A program made the translations under genes and the position numbers. Of a stretch of DNA of 64,000 bases, positions 52,644 through 62,065 are shown piece after piece (positions within the stretch are counted from its first letter, which is position 1; every line of letters starts with the position of its first letter). Source of the stretch: CAVRUD01 sp963849635 (GTDB lineage: Bacteria > Chloroflexota > Chloroflexia > Thermomicrobiales > UBA6265). Under the pieces are notes generated by a model, which was not told the origin of the DNA, searched no databases, and saw only the letters and a list, made by a program, of their open reading frames with translations. The stretch covers positions 62,001 to 126,000 of the forward strand of contig CAWKIA010000022.1 in assembly GCA_963849635.1 (NCBI GenBank), given 5' to 3'.

Positions 52644-54373
52644 CTATTCGTTCTTGAACAGCATGTTGGCACAGCAGCGGAAGAACCAACGGGAGCTAGG
52701 AGTCGTTTCCGGGATGCCGCCGACGCGGCGGCTGACAACAAATCCGTCGGTGGCGAGATACAACGGGATGGAGACGATCAGCTCTTTGCGGCGGGCATCG
52801 AGCTGGTGATAGATCGGGATTCGTAGCTCGTCGTCCGTTTCTCGCCGGCCCTCTTCGATCAGACGGTCGATGTCAGGGTCGCTGATGTAGTTGTAGTTGT
52901 TTCCGTTCGGCGGGATGCTTGCCGAATGGAGCTCGTTATAAAGATCCGGGTCCTGCTCGTATGGGTGCGGGTACTCCTCAAGCGTGAGCGGTCGCGTCAA
53001 GGGATCGTCGTTCTCGTCTGCCCAGCGGTCCGCGAGGGTGGTGATAGTCGATCACTTCTGGCTTCAACTCGATGCCCACTTCGGCCAGCATCTCCTGGAG
53101 GATGACCTGACCGTCCTGGTACTCCTGGAAGCCGGAGTAAGTCAGGATCGGCAGCGAGAACCGCTCTCCGTCCTTCTCGCGCCAGTCGCCATTTAGCACC
53201 CAGCCTGCTTCGTCCAGCAAGGCGTTCGCCTGCTCGACGTTGTACTCGTCCTTGGGCAGGCTGTAGTCGTTGTAGCGGTCAAGTGGGCCCGTATCAGCAA
53301 ACTGATTGTCCGCCCGGACGTTGCGTCCCTTCGTGACGACCTCGGCTAGACGGTCCTTGTCGATCGCGTAGCGGATCGCCTGCCGGACCTTGATGTCCTG
53401 CAACCAGGGGTGCTTGAAGTTGAAACTCAAGGTGATCGCAGTGAAGTAGACGTAGCGTAGGAGCATGAAGTCGGGATTGTCTTCGTAAGCCGCCTGTGAC
53501 TCCGGCGGCGTAAAGACGATGTCCATCTCCTCGCCGGCTTCTAGTGATGCCAGGGCCGGTTGCACATCTTCGTAGAAGACCTCAACCATTCCGTCTGCCG
53601 CGGCGACGCTCCGGTGATAGTCCGGATAGCGCTCGTAGACGGTCTTAACGCCGACCTCCCATTCGGTGATCCGGAAGGGGCCGGATCCGACCGGGGCGGT
53701 GTTGAACGGGTCGGTATTCAGGTCCGCCGAACCTTCAAGGAGGTGCTTCGGGATGATCCCGATTCCGGAGAGGGCGAAGAGGAACGGCGCGAACGGTTCC
53801 TTGATCGTGAGAACGACCGTCTGGGGATCGGGTGCTGCCCAGGCCGCGAACTCACCGGCGACTTGCAAGCGCGACAGCCGGTCGGACTCGGTCGCCGGGT
53901 CTTTCACCTTGTCGAAGGTGAAGATCACATCCGCCGAGGTGACGGGCGTTCCATCGTGCCATTTTGCGTTGGGGTTGAGCTTGAAGGTGAGTTCGGTGCC
54001 GGCCTCGTTGTAGGTCCAGGAATCGGCCAGATCTGGAATTGGGGTGCCAGTATCGTCGTAGGATCACGAGCCGGCTGAATGCCCACCAGAACGGGTAATT
54101 GTCGGTTCCACTAACGAGGATCGGGTTGCCGATACCGGCGTCGCCGCCGGTCTGGGCGACGAAGACGATCCCCCCGGTGCCCTCCTGAGCAGCGCTGGCG
54201 GTGGACCTTCGGCCGATCGCTATCGCCCCGGCTCCAGCCGCACTTGTGAGCCCGCGAATCAATGGCGCCGACAGGCCCAGCCCGGCCGCCCGGCGAGATA
54301 GCTCGCGTCTCGAGAAACGGGAAACTTGGGCTCCTTGTCCTACTTCTGGGTTACGAGAATCCTCCTGGCCCAT
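52644..54373 (-). CDS. ABC transporter substrate-binding protein, family 5 (DppA/OppA type), apparent frameshifts
   Basis: About 575 residues in three frames. Removing one base near 54060 gives FSRLVIYDDTGTPIPDLADSW, and removing one near 53037 gives IDYHTLADRWADEND. A Tat-type leader (FSRRELSRRAAGLG) precedes the SBP_bac_5 fold with LTFKLNPNAKWHDGTPVT, FNFKHPWLQDIKVRQAIRYAID and AGWVLNGDW. The family binds peptides, nickel chelates or oligosaccharides. ATG 54373 has AAGGAGGG upstream. It heads the transporter gene cluster. Confidence 0.9.
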
Positions 54374-54778
54374 TGATCACCCTCCTTGCAATTGCATGCC
54401 GAACGCACGGAATCAGGACGGTCGACCTAGTCGTGGAGCACTTTTTCCGGCGGAGCCCAGGGTCTGGTTGTGTCCGTCAACGAGGGGTCCGCACTGTAGC
54501 GGCAAGCCACGGATGTCTCTGGGAAGGAGCATTCCGGCGATTGCGGATGCCATATCCGCCCGCGATTAGTAGTACCGGGGAGTACTTGTGTCGATGCGGT
54601 CGATGCTACGCGAGGGCTAAAGGCATGTCAACCAAGAGTTCGAGGCGCAACAAAATAGGTCTTTGATTCGGGAAGCTATTTGCACAAAGAACGATAGTCG
54701 AATACGCCAATGGTAGAGGCGGTTCGCGAACCGCCCGTCCCCTGACCGCAGAGCAGCGCAATAGCCCCCGACAGCCAC
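54374..54778. other. 405-base intergenic region
   Basis: No gene is visible between the two transporter clusters. The perfect palindrome GGCGGTTCGCGAACCGCC (54718-54735) may be a terminator stem for the metal-transporter operon, although no T tract follows. TTGACG near 54475 on the minus strand is a possible -35 element for the binding-protein gene, without a good -10. Confidence 0.5.
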
Positions 54779-55696
54779 CTAATCGAAGTGTTGCCCATCC
54801 GCGTCTGCCACCAACGATCCCTGCCTGGCGTGCTGGTGAGACGGCGCCACGGCGCCAGCCGGGGTCCGCGCCAGGAATGCCCGGTGCACGGACGAACCGC
54901 CGAAGGCAAGTGCGAATCCGCCTGTCGCCAGCAGGACGATCGACGCCCCCGAGGAGATATCGGTCGCGTACGAGAGGAACATGCCGGCAAATCCATACAG
55001 TGCGCCGAGGACGGTCGAGAGGATCAGCAGCGGTCCAAACGAGCGGGTCAGCAGGCGAGCGGTGCTGGGCGGGATCACGATCGCGGCGGCAAGCAATGTC
55101 ACGCCAACGACGTTGAGCGAGGCCACGATCGTCGCGGCCAGGGCCAGGGCGAATCCGGTTTCGACCCAACCCGTCTTCACACCATAGATCCGGGCCAGGT
55201 CGCTGTCGAAGGTGGTAAACAGCAACTGCTTGTAACCAAAGAAGACCCCGAGCGCCACGACGAGCAGGACGCCGGCGATCACCTGGAGATCGCGCTCGTC
55301 CACGCCCAAGATGTTGCCGAAGAGGGCGGCCTCAAAGTTCTGAGTGAAGCTAGAGCCGCGCGAGATGATCGCCACACCGACCGCGAACGACGCGGTCGTG
55401 ACGATGCCGATGGCGGCGTCCGCCCCGACTCCGCGCCGCCGGGCGGTGGCGTTGATGAGCAGGGCGGAGAGGAAGCCCCAAATCCCTGCGCCGGCATAAA
55501 AGTTGAGATTCATCACGTAGGAGACCACGGCCCCACCGAAGACTGAATGAGACAGGCCGTGGCCGATATAGCTCATCTTGCGGAGGACGATATAGGTGCC
55601 CATCATCCCGCAGAGGGCGCCGATCAGGGTGGCGGCGATCAGAGCCCGCTGAAAGAACTCGTAGTCAAGCGGCTCCAGAATGTACCGGTCGATCAT
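54779..55696 (-). CDS. Metal ABC transporter permease (ZnuB/MntB, ABC-3 family)
   Basis: A 305-residue permease with about eight helices. It begins MIDRYILEPLDYEFFQRALI and contains the ABC-3 family loops MSYIGHGLSHSVFGG and LNVVGVTLLAAAIVIPPSTARLLT. It carries Zn or Mn across the membrane. The ATG overlaps the ATPase stop by four bases (55693-55696). The C-terminal tail is long and His-containing (PSHQHARQ), which could touch metal. Confidence 0.93.
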   Translation of the reverse strand: MIDRYILEPLDYEFFQRALIAATLIGALCGMMGTYIVLRKMSYIGHGLSHSVFGGAVVSYVMNLNFYAGAGIWGFLSALLINATARRRGVGADAAIGIVTTASFAVGVAIISRGSSFTQNFEAALFGNILGVDERDLQVIAGVLLVVALGVFFGYKQLLFTTFDSDLARIYGVKTGWVETGFALALAATIVASLNVVGVTLLAAAIVIPPSTARLLTRSFGPLLILSTVLGALYGFAGMFLSYATDISSGASIVLLATGGFALAFGGSSVHRAFLARTPAGAVAPSHQHARQGSLVADADGQHFD

Positions 55697-56547
55697 GGCG
55701 CAATCCCCGCGGGTGCAATCGGTCTGGAGAATGCTCCGAACGGGCCATGGCTTCCGGCCTCGGCCACTAACAGTGCCCCCGTAACCGGGTCCGGAACGAC
55801 CCGCATCTCGGCGTTGAATGTCCGGCTCAGGGTGAGGCTCGTGAAGACGTCGGCGGGGCGACCCTGAGCAACCACCTCTCGATTGACACAGATAACCCAC
55901 GGCAGGTGAGCGGCGACGGCGTTGAGCTCGTGGGTGGTCATCACGATGGCGACGCCCTCCTGGTTGAGATCGACAAGGTAGTGAAGGATGTCGTCCCGGG
56001 TCTTCACGTCGACGCTGGCGGTCGGCTCGTCGAGGATCAAGATCTGGGGTTCGGCGACCAGGGCGCGGGCCAGGAAGGTGCGTTGCTGCTGACCACCGGA
56101 GAGGTCACGGATCTGGCGGCGAGCAAACTTCTCGAGCCCAAGGCGTTCAAGCACCTGGCCAACCGCCAGTTTGTCGACGCGCCCGGCCCAGGGCAGCGCG
56201 CCCATCCGGCCGACTCGTCCCATAAGGACGACATCCTCGACGGTCACCGGAAAATTCCAATCGACCGTCTCGACCTGGGGGACGTAGCCAACACCCACCG
56301 GCGGTTGGCCCGGACGAATCTCACGCCCGAGCACCCGAACTGTCCCCGAGATGCGCGGAACCCCACCAAGCAATGCCCGAAGCAGCGTGGTCTTCCCCGC
56401 GCCGCTTGGCCCGACCAGACCGACGAACTGGCCGGCCCCCACCCGCAATGAGACGCCGTTGAGCACGGTCGCTCGGTCGTAGGCGCATGACAGGCGCCTG
56501 ATCTCGATCACGTTGTCGGAGGTTGCAGGGTGCCCTCGCTCCATCAT
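55693..56547 (-). CDS. Metal ABC transporter ATP-binding protein (ZnuC/MntA-like)
   Basis: A 284-residue nucleotide-binding protein with Walker A GPSGAGKTT, Q-loop YVPQVETVDW, signature LSGGQQQRTFLARAL and Walker B ILILDEPTASVD. VDWNFPVTVEDVVLMGR is typical of manganese/zinc importers. The start is uncertain among ATGs at 56556, 56547 and 56544; none has a good ribosome site. It is the middle gene of a binding protein-ATPase-permease operon. Confidence 0.93.
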   Translation of the reverse strand: MMERGHPATSDNVIEIRRLSCAYDRATVLNGVSLRVGAGQFVGLVGPSGAGKTTLLRALLGGVPRISGTVRVLGREIRPGQPPVGVGYVPQVETVDWNFPVTVEDVVLMGRVGRMGALPWAGRVDKLAVGQVLERLGLEKFARRQIRDLSGGQQQRTFLARALVAEPQILILDEPTASVDVKTRDDILHYLVDLNQEGVAIVMTTHELNAVAAHLPWVICVNREVVAQGRPADVFTSLTLSRTFNAEMRVVPDPVTGALLVAEAGSHGPFGAFSRPIAPAGIAP

Positions 56548-56560
56548 GCATCCCATGCGA

Positions 56561-57682
56561 TTAGGGAACGTAGGTGTCGAATGGAAGGATGCCGGCCAGG
56601 GCATCGACGTTCCCGCCAAGGGCCGGAATCATGAGTTCCATGTTGCGCAGCATCATGCCGGCGTAGGTGTGCTCGGGCGCGTGGGGCTCGCCAGGCGGAT
56701 CGTCGTCGCGGAGCTGGTCGATATAGACGGCGCCGGCCTCATCGGCGACCTGCTCGAGCACATCGCTGGGGAAGACCTCGGAGCCGAAAACCGCCGGCAC
56801 ATCCTCTTCCTGGATCTGCTCGATTAACTGGGCAACATCTCGGGCGGACGGCTCCGAGAAATCCGACGGCTGGACCGCCCCCACGACGTTCATGCCGTAA
56901 TGTCGTGCGAAATAGGCATAGGAGTCGTGATACGTCACCAGCTTGCGATTAGCTTCGGGGACCGTCTGGACTGCCGTCATGATCCCGGCGTCGAGCGCGG
57001 TGAGGAGTTCGGCGTAGCGGCGGAGGTTCTCCATGTAGTAGTCGGCATTGGCGGGGTCACGCTCCGACAACCAACCAGCTGCCAATTCGGCGTACCGCAA
57101 AGCGAACGGAACGTTGACCCAGAGGTGGGGATTGGGTTTGCCGTCCTCTTCCGGGAAGGAGAAATCGTAAGCGTACTCGTCCTCGGTGATCGTGTTCTCA
57201 CCCAGGCGGTAGATGGCGGCACCGTCTTTGAGATTGGCCTCCGCCAGGGCGATCGTCGGGTCTTCGAGATCGAGCCCATTGACGATCACCAGATCGGCCC
57301 GGGAGAGGATGGCGGCGTCCGATGGCGCCGGCTCGTAGGTATGGGAATTGACGCCATCGGGGACGATTCCGTAGATGTCGATCCGGGTACCGCCGACATT
57401 GCGAACGATCGAGCTGATTGGCGCGACCGTAGTGGCCACATTCAGCTTTCCGTTCTCTACTTCGAAATCGTCGTACCAGCCGAGTGACTCGGTCGGAGCG
57501 GCCGTAGGCGTCGAATCCTGGGCGGCGGTTGGACGAACGACCGCGATAACGTTGGCGAGGGCGAGCAGAACCGGAAACGCGAAAGCGGCGACCCCCAGTC
57601 CAGAGCGAAACACCATCGTTGCGGCTACCCTTCTCGGAACTGTCGCAGAACCGACAAATCGCTTGTGCGACTGCTCATGCAT
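56561..57682 (-). CDS. Metal ABC transporter substrate-binding protein (ZnuA/MntC family)
   Basis: A 373-residue cluster 9 binding protein. After a hydrophobic leader (GVAAFAFPVLLALANVIAVV) comes VATTVAPISSIVRNVGG, then His ligands in GVNSHTYEPAPSD and NPHLWVNV, and late ligands in YHDSYAYFARHYG and GSEVFPSD. These four positions are the usual Zn/Mn site. The loop is His-poor, which weakly favours Mn, but this cannot be decided. ATG 57616 would give a shorter signal peptide and is a fair alternative start. Divergent from a Fur-family gene. Confidence 0.9.
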   Translation of the reverse strand: MHEQSHKRFVGSATVPRRVAATMVFRSGLGVAAFAFPVLLALANVIAVVRPTAAQDSTPTAAPTESLGWYDDFEVENGKLNVATTVAPISSIVRNVGGTRIDIYGIVPDGVNSHTYEPAPSDAAILSRADLVIVNGLDLEDPTIALAEANLKDGAAIYRLGENTITEDEYAYDFSFPEEDGKPNPHLWVNVPFALRYAELAAGWLSERDPANADYYMENLRRYAELLTALDAGIMTAVQTVPEANRKLVTYHDSYAYFARHYGMNVVGAVQPSDFSEPSARDVAQLIEQIQEEDVPAVFGSEVFPSDVLEQVADEAGAVYIDQLRDDDPPGEPHAPEHTYAGMMLRNMELMIPALGGNVDALAGILPFDTYVP

Positions 57683-57799
57683 TCATCCAGGGCATACTAC
57701 GGTGTCCGCGGGAGCATGGCAATCGTGTTCGGTTGCCTGTACAACGGTTGATGGGCCCCGCGTGAAAGACCGGCCGCGTCCCTTCGCGCACAATCGCTT

Positions 57800-57816
57800 A
57801 AACACATGAATTGTTT
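57800..57816. promoter_or_regulatory. Candidate Fur-family operator
   Basis: AAACA-CATGAAT-TGTTT is an AT-rich 17-base inverted repeat 19 bases ahead of the regulator start and 118 bases ahead of the divergent metal-binding-protein gene. Position and composition suit a Fur/Zur/Mur site; the sequence does not match a textbook box. Confidence 0.45.
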
Positions 57817-57834
57817 TTGCAGGAGACTTTAACG

Positions 57835-58302
57835 ATGTCCGATGTCCAGGAACCGCACCGGCACTCCTGGAACCCAGGCGCAATTGACGCACTGGCGGCG
57901 CGGCTTCGCCGGGCGGGCCAGCGGGTGACACCACAACGGATCGCGATCCTGCGGGCTATCGGGCACGGCCACCACCGCTCAGCCGACGAGATCCTCTCCG
58001 AGGTCGAGGTCCACATGCCGGCAATGACGCGTTCGACGGTCTACCGCACGCTGGAGACTTTTCGCGATGCCGGCATCATCAGTGAGACCGACCTGGGCCA
58101 CGGGGTGCGTATGTTCGAGATCCTGGGCGAGGACCGGCACCACCATCTGATCTGCCACGGCTGCGGGGCGATGATCGAGCTCGACGACACGGTCGTCCAG
58201 CCGATGCGCGATGCGATCGCCGCCCAATACGGCTTCGCCGCCCCGATCGAGCATCTCGCCCTCTTTGGCTACTGTGCGGCGTGTGCTCCGACCCCTGATT
58301 GA
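57835..58302 (+). CDS. Fur-family metalloregulator (Zur/Mur/PerR type)
   Basis: A 155-residue repressor. The winged helix lies at about 20-90 (LRRAGQRVTPQRIAILRAI, TRSTVYRTLETFRDAGII). The dimer/metal part has the regulatory site HHHLICHGCG and a structural-site Cys pair at the C-terminus (YCAAC). The N-terminal His-rich HRHS may add a ligand. ATG 57835 follows AGGAG by nine bases. It is divergent from the Zn/Mn importer, its probable target. Confidence 0.93.
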   Translation: MSDVQEPHRHSWNPGAIDALAARLRRAGQRVTPQRIAILRAIGHGHHRSADEILSEVEVHMPAMTRSTVYRTLETFRDAGIISETDLGHGVRMFEILGEDRHHHLICHGCGAMIELDDTVVQPMRDAIAAQYGFAAPIEHLALFGYCAACAPTPD

Positions 58303-58327
58303 TCGCGCTCATGCCAATGGAGCAGGA

Positions 58328-58579
58328 ATGCCGACGTACGACTTTGGATGCCACGAATGCGACGCCCGCTACGAGGTCGAGCGAGGGATGGCCGCGAGCA
58401 CCGACCCCGCTCCCTGCCCGGTCTGCGGCTCACCGGGCACGCGCATCTTCACGATGCCTAAGCTGCTCTTCAAAGCCGATCCCCGGGATGTCCGTCCTGT
58501 CTGGCACAACCACGACGGCTATAGTCATCAACATGCGCCTCGGCGTGGCCGACACCGCACCCCGGACGAGGATCACTAA
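58328..58579 (+). CDS. FmdB-family zinc-ribbon protein
   Basis: An 83-residue protein beginning MPTYDFGCHECDARYEV with a second Cys pair in PCPVCGS, the standard FmdB zinc ribbon, followed by IFTMPKLLFK. The His/Arg-rich tail is common. FmdB proteins are suspected regulators of amidases or other enzymes. ATG 58328 follows GGAGCAGG. The 3' end overlaps the open frame of the recombinase remnant on the other strand. Confidence 0.85.
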   Translation: MPTYDFGCHECDARYEVERGMAASTDPAPCPVCGSPGTRIFTMPKLLFKADPRDVRPVWHNHDGYSHQHAPRRGRHRTPDEDH

Positions 58580-59625
58580 GCATCGGGTCGGGTACGAGCC
58601 CGTCTAGTTGAAGCGAAATCGAGTAGCGTGGGTCGTGTCCGCTCGCCCACACGCGCGGCTCGACGTTCATCGCCTCCAACGCGAGGCGCTTCTGCTCGTA
58701 CTCGAGTGTGTCGAGGCTCCGAGCCTGCATTCGGCACCAGTGTTGGAGGTCGTGGAGCCTCCCCTGCGCTGACTCCCACCCCTGCCTACGATCCTGAATG
58801 GTGGTCCGCTCGGCCTCAAGTTGACGTCGCTGGTCGGAGAGTAGCTGTAGTTCGTGGACCAGGGGCGCGGCGGAATCGTCGTCGTCGAAAAGCGCGAGGC
58901 GTTTCGTCAGGTTGGTCCGCCGTCGGTTGACTTCGTTCAGCCGCCGGTCAATCGAGTCCAAGTCGACCTGTGTCGTGTCGGTCCCGAGCATCCGCTCCAC
59001 TTCGAGAGCGATAATCTCGGGGCGCCTCAGTACCCCCTCGACCTTCGACCAGACCGCCTCGTCCAGGATCGGCGCCATGATGCTAAAGGAGGGACAGCCA
59101 AACTTGTCTCGGTTGGACGTTCCGCACCGGTACATCCATCCTCCCCTGGCATGCTGCACCTCAAGCCCCCGACCGCAGTAACCACACCGCGCGAAGCCCG
59201 CACGCAGCAACGCCGACTTTGGACTCTTGTTGTTGCGCGTGGCTTGGGCCTTGTTTCGTTCCATGCGGGCGTGGACGGCCCTAGCATCCTCGGCCGAAAC
59301 CAGTGCCGGAGCAACTCCGGACAAGACCACCTGCTCCTGCTCCGGCCTGGGTCGCACGCAGTGCCCCCCACCCGGTTTCCGTTCCGACCGCCAGCGGTTG
59401 GCGCGCGGCTCGCCCCAGTACAGCGGATTGCGCACGATGGTCCGGATGGTCGACCAATACCAGTGTGTACCCAGGCCCTTTGGCGTTGGTACCCGCTCCT
59501 CCGTTAGGCGGAGAGACACCTGGCGAGCCGATCCGCCCGACGCTATTTCAGAGAATATCCTTCGAACGACTGAAGCAGTGAGCTCGTTCTCTACCAATTT
59601 GGACTTCGTCAGCGGCGTGGTCTAC
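58470..59625 (-). pseudogene. Large serine recombinase, N-terminally truncated remnant
   Basis: About 385 codons remain. The recombinase domain starts at TTPLTKSKLVENELTASVVRRIF and continues with LRLTEERVPTPKG and NPLYWGEPRANR; the zinc-ribbon domain has GFARCGYCGRGLEV and YRCGTSNRDKFGC; then a coiled coil (DSIDRRLNEVNRRRTNLTKRL). The catalytic resolvase domain with its Ser is absent: a TAG stop and unrelated DNA lie upstream of 59625. At the other end the frame reads antisense into fmdB, suggesting loss of its own stop at the island boundary. Such enzymes integrate phages or ICEs; this one cannot work. Confidence 0.88.
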
Positions 59626-59707
59626 GAGATCGGGGGGTGCGGGCGGTGCGTCGAGATCCGGCTGCTGCGCCGCATCATCCTGGTGCCGTCGCCGGCGGAC
59701 GGCGACC

Positions 59708-59926
59708 ATGAAAGGGATCTTGGTCCGGCTGGACCGGGTGCGGGCGGTGCTCCCCGAGCCCCCACCGCCGGAGCCACCGCTCGACCCTTCCCGCCTCACC
59801 ACGGAGCAGAATGTCCGGCTGGCAGAGTTGCAGGTGCGGTGGGAGGCGGTCGGGGTGGAAGGGCTGACCGACGTGGAACTGGACGAGGTGATCGCCATGC
59901 ACGAGATCCTCACGGGACCGGCGTGA
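59708..59926 (+). CDS. Small protein of the decayed island, unknown function
   Basis: A 72-residue protein with a Pro/Glu-rich stretch (residues 15-26) and a helical rest (NVRLAELQVRWEAVG, then DVELDEVIAMHEILTG). No domain recognised. It is followed after 13 bases by another small gene on the same strand. Very high GC in codon third positions, as throughout this island. Confidence 0.5.
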   Translation: MKGILVRLDRVRAVLPEPPPPEPPLDPSRLTTEQNVRLAELQVRWEAVGVEGLTDVELDEVIAMHEILTGPA

Positions 59927-59939
59927 TGAGGCGGTGAGC

Positions 59940-60224
59940 ATGCCGACACAGGCGCTGATGCGACGGCTGGACGGACTCCGGACGGTGGCAATGGCCACAC
60001 GGGGCGGCGGCATCGTGATTGTCTACCCGGACGACTGGCCCGAAGGGGTGTGGGCGGCGTTCGAGGCGGCGCGCCGGATGGGCGATCGGGCGCTCCAGGC
60101 GGACATCCTCAGCGCGCAGACCGGGCGGCACGTGGCCTTCTCGCCCGAGGACGTCGGGGTGGGCCTTCCCAACGCGCCGCTCCAACTGATCGTGATCCGG
60201 GCGCGGCGGGACGGGCCGCGGTGA
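59940..60224 (+). CDS. Hypothetical protein of the decayed island
   Basis: A 94-residue protein (VYPDDWPEGVWAAFEAAR near the middle, closing LQLIVIRARRDG). GAGG lies eight bases before ATG 59940; GTG 59934 is also possible. No known domain. It pairs with the preceding small gene. Confidence 0.5.
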   Translation: MPTQALMRRLDGLRTVAMATRGGGIVIVYPDDWPEGVWAAFEAARRMGDRALQADILSAQTGRHVAFSPEDVGVGLPNAPLQLIVIRARRDGPR

Positions 60225-60470
60225 CGGCACTGTCCCAGGGCCCGTGCCTCGGCTCCACCTTTACGCCCGAACGCTGATCGACCCCGGCGGGTGGCTTCGC
60301 ACGCCGGCGGGCAACACGCCGGTCGCGCGAGCGCTTGATGCTGGGCGCGCGCCGTTCCCGAGTCGTCCCAACCCGTTTGGAGCCCGTTCCCCCGTCCGGT
60401 ATGCTGTCGCCACGGGACCGCCTGGTCCGCCCTGCGCGCGGCGGCCGCGGTCCGCTCCGGGGAGGGAGTC

Positions 60471-61406
60471 ATGGTCGGACGGATCGCGCTGGTGCTGGGG
60501 ATGGTGGCCGGGCTGCTCGGGCTCGTCGGGATGCTGGGCTCGGCGCGTGCTCAGGACCCTGAGACATTCACCCTCTCGGTCGGGGGCTACCTGTGCGATG
60601 CGGACCCCCACGTGTCGTCCCAAACAACCTGTACCGCCTACGGCGGCGCCGTCGTGACGGTGAGCCTCCCCGATGGGACGTTCGTCGGCTCCTGCGTGCT
60701 GGAGACTTTCGACACGCCGAACGGCGGGGTCGCCTCGGGCTGCGGCGTGCCCGGGGTTCCCCTGAACGCGACGCTGGTGATCGCGGTCGACCCGGCCTCC
60801 CTGCCCCCAGGGTACGTCGCGGTCGACAGCCCGCAAACGCTGGAGGTGGGCAGCCTCATCCCCGGCGGCGGCGACGGCCCCGTGGTGGGCTTCGCGATCG
60901 TGCCACAGGACGGCGAGCCGGGCGACCCGATTGTCGTCGACGACGGGACCGACTCCGGTGGCGACGAGAGCGCCGGGCCACCCGGCGCCGAAGCCGTGGG
61001 TGGTCGGGCGGCGGAAATCCACGCCGGCACCTGCGCCGACCTCGGTGACGTCGACGTGATTCTTGCGCCCGTCCTCGCCGCGCAGGGACCGGCGGTCGGG
61101 CTCGACGTCGCCATCGAGGCCGAGACGGGCGGCGGCACCGTCGCCTACCCGCTCGACGTCCTGATCGACGAGCCGCACGCCGTGGTCGTGCGCACCTCGT
61201 CGGCCGCCGACTCCGAGATCGTGGCCTGCGGGGAGATCGGCGGGGTCGACAACGACGACGGGGCGCTGGCGGTCGGGCTGAAGGAGGTCGACGGCTCCGG
61301 GTTCGTCGGGATCGCCTACCTGGCCTACAACGCGGCCGACGGCTCGGCCACCGACGTCTCGGTGTTCCTCGCCGAGGGGCTCGCCGACAGCGGCGCCGAC
61401 AGGTAG
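60471..61406 (+). CDS. Secreted protein of unknown function
   Basis: A 311-residue protein with a clear signal peptide (IALVLGMVAGLLGLVGMLGSARAQ). The first third has spaced Cys pairs (YLCDADPH, TTCTAYGG, GSCVLE, SGCGVPG) in a beta-rich domain. A Gly/Asp-rich linker (about 145-175) precedes a second domain with EIHAGTCADLGDVDVIL and VACGEIGG, and an end VSVFLAEGLA. The second part resembles repeats found in other secreted Chloroflexota proteins. A strong GGGGAGGGAG site precedes ATG 60471. Confidence 0.7.
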   Translation: MVGRIALVLGMVAGLLGLVGMLGSARAQDPETFTLSVGGYLCDADPHVSSQTTCTAYGGAVVTVSLPDGTFVGSCVLETFDTPNGGVASGCGVPGVPLNATLVIAVDPASLPPGYVAVDSPQTLEVGSLIPGGGDGPVVGFAIVPQDGEPGDPIVVDDGTDSGGDESAGPPGAEAVGGRAAEIHAGTCADLGDVDVILAPVLAAQGPAVGLDVAIEAETGGGTVAYPLDVLIDEPHAVVVRTSSAADSEIVACGEIGGVDNDDGALAVGLKEVDGSGFVGIAYLAYNAADGSATDVSVFLAEGLADSGADR

Positions 61407-61513
61407 GGCGGGGACGCGATGGGATCGACGGACACGAGCCCGGGCTCGCCACCGAACGTGGACCTGGTCCTGGCGTTCCAGCGGGAGCTCCGGACGACGC
61501 CCCGCGCTACGCC

Positions 61514-62065
61514 ATGCTGGAAACGGTGCGGGAGTACGCCGCGGAGCGGTTGGCGGACGCGGGCGACCGCCAGGCGATTCGGCAGGCGCACGCCGCGCAC
61601 TTCACGGCGGTCGCCGCAGAGATCGCCGCGCGGTTCTTGGACGGGACGGGCACCCTCGACCGGGTGAGCGCCGAGCAGGACAACCTGTGGGCAGCACTGG
61701 CCTGGGCGAGCGAGCACGGCGAGGCGACGGTCTTCGTGCGCCTCGCGACGGACCTGCACGGCGCCTGGATCGACCTCGGGCGGTTCGCTGAGGCGCACGA
61801 CTGGCTCGCCCGCGCACTAACGGTGTCCGAAACGGTGCCCCCGCCGCTCCGGGCGGCCGTCGTCCGGGCGGCGGGCGCCTTCGCGGACGCCCTCGACCGC
61901 CACGCCCGCGCCACCGCCCGCGTGGTCGAGCGGTTCGCCGCGGAGTGGTACGACACACACGACTGGGCGTCCGGCGGGGCCATCACCCGCGACGAGTCCC
62001 AATGCATCGTCGCCTACGCCCTGACCAAGCTCCGGCGGGCCATGCTCGACAAGGCGGACGCATGA
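61514..62065 (+). pseudogene. Fragment of a LuxR/AfsR-type ATPase regulator joined to foreign sequence
   Basis: The first 125 or so residues (MLETVREYAAERLADAGD, AHAAHFTAVAAEI, LDRVSAEQDNLWAALAWA) match the linker and TPR start of large NB-ARC/LuxR-type regulators, whose ATPase part should precede and many TPRs follow. Both are missing. The last 55 residues (EWYDTHDWASGGAITRDES) are unrelated. It is either a remnant or a small domesticated protein. Its stop overlaps the next gene (ATGA). Confidence 0.6.

Noticed and set aside
58470..59597. Functional serine integrase
   Set aside because: The catalytic N-terminal resolvase domain is absent and a stop codon lies directly upstream of the remaining frame.
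59548..60000. 150-codon minus-strand frame with Gly/Ser-rich translation
   Set aside because: It is antisense to the small plus-strand genes that have ribosome sites and has low-complexity composition typical of shadow frames.
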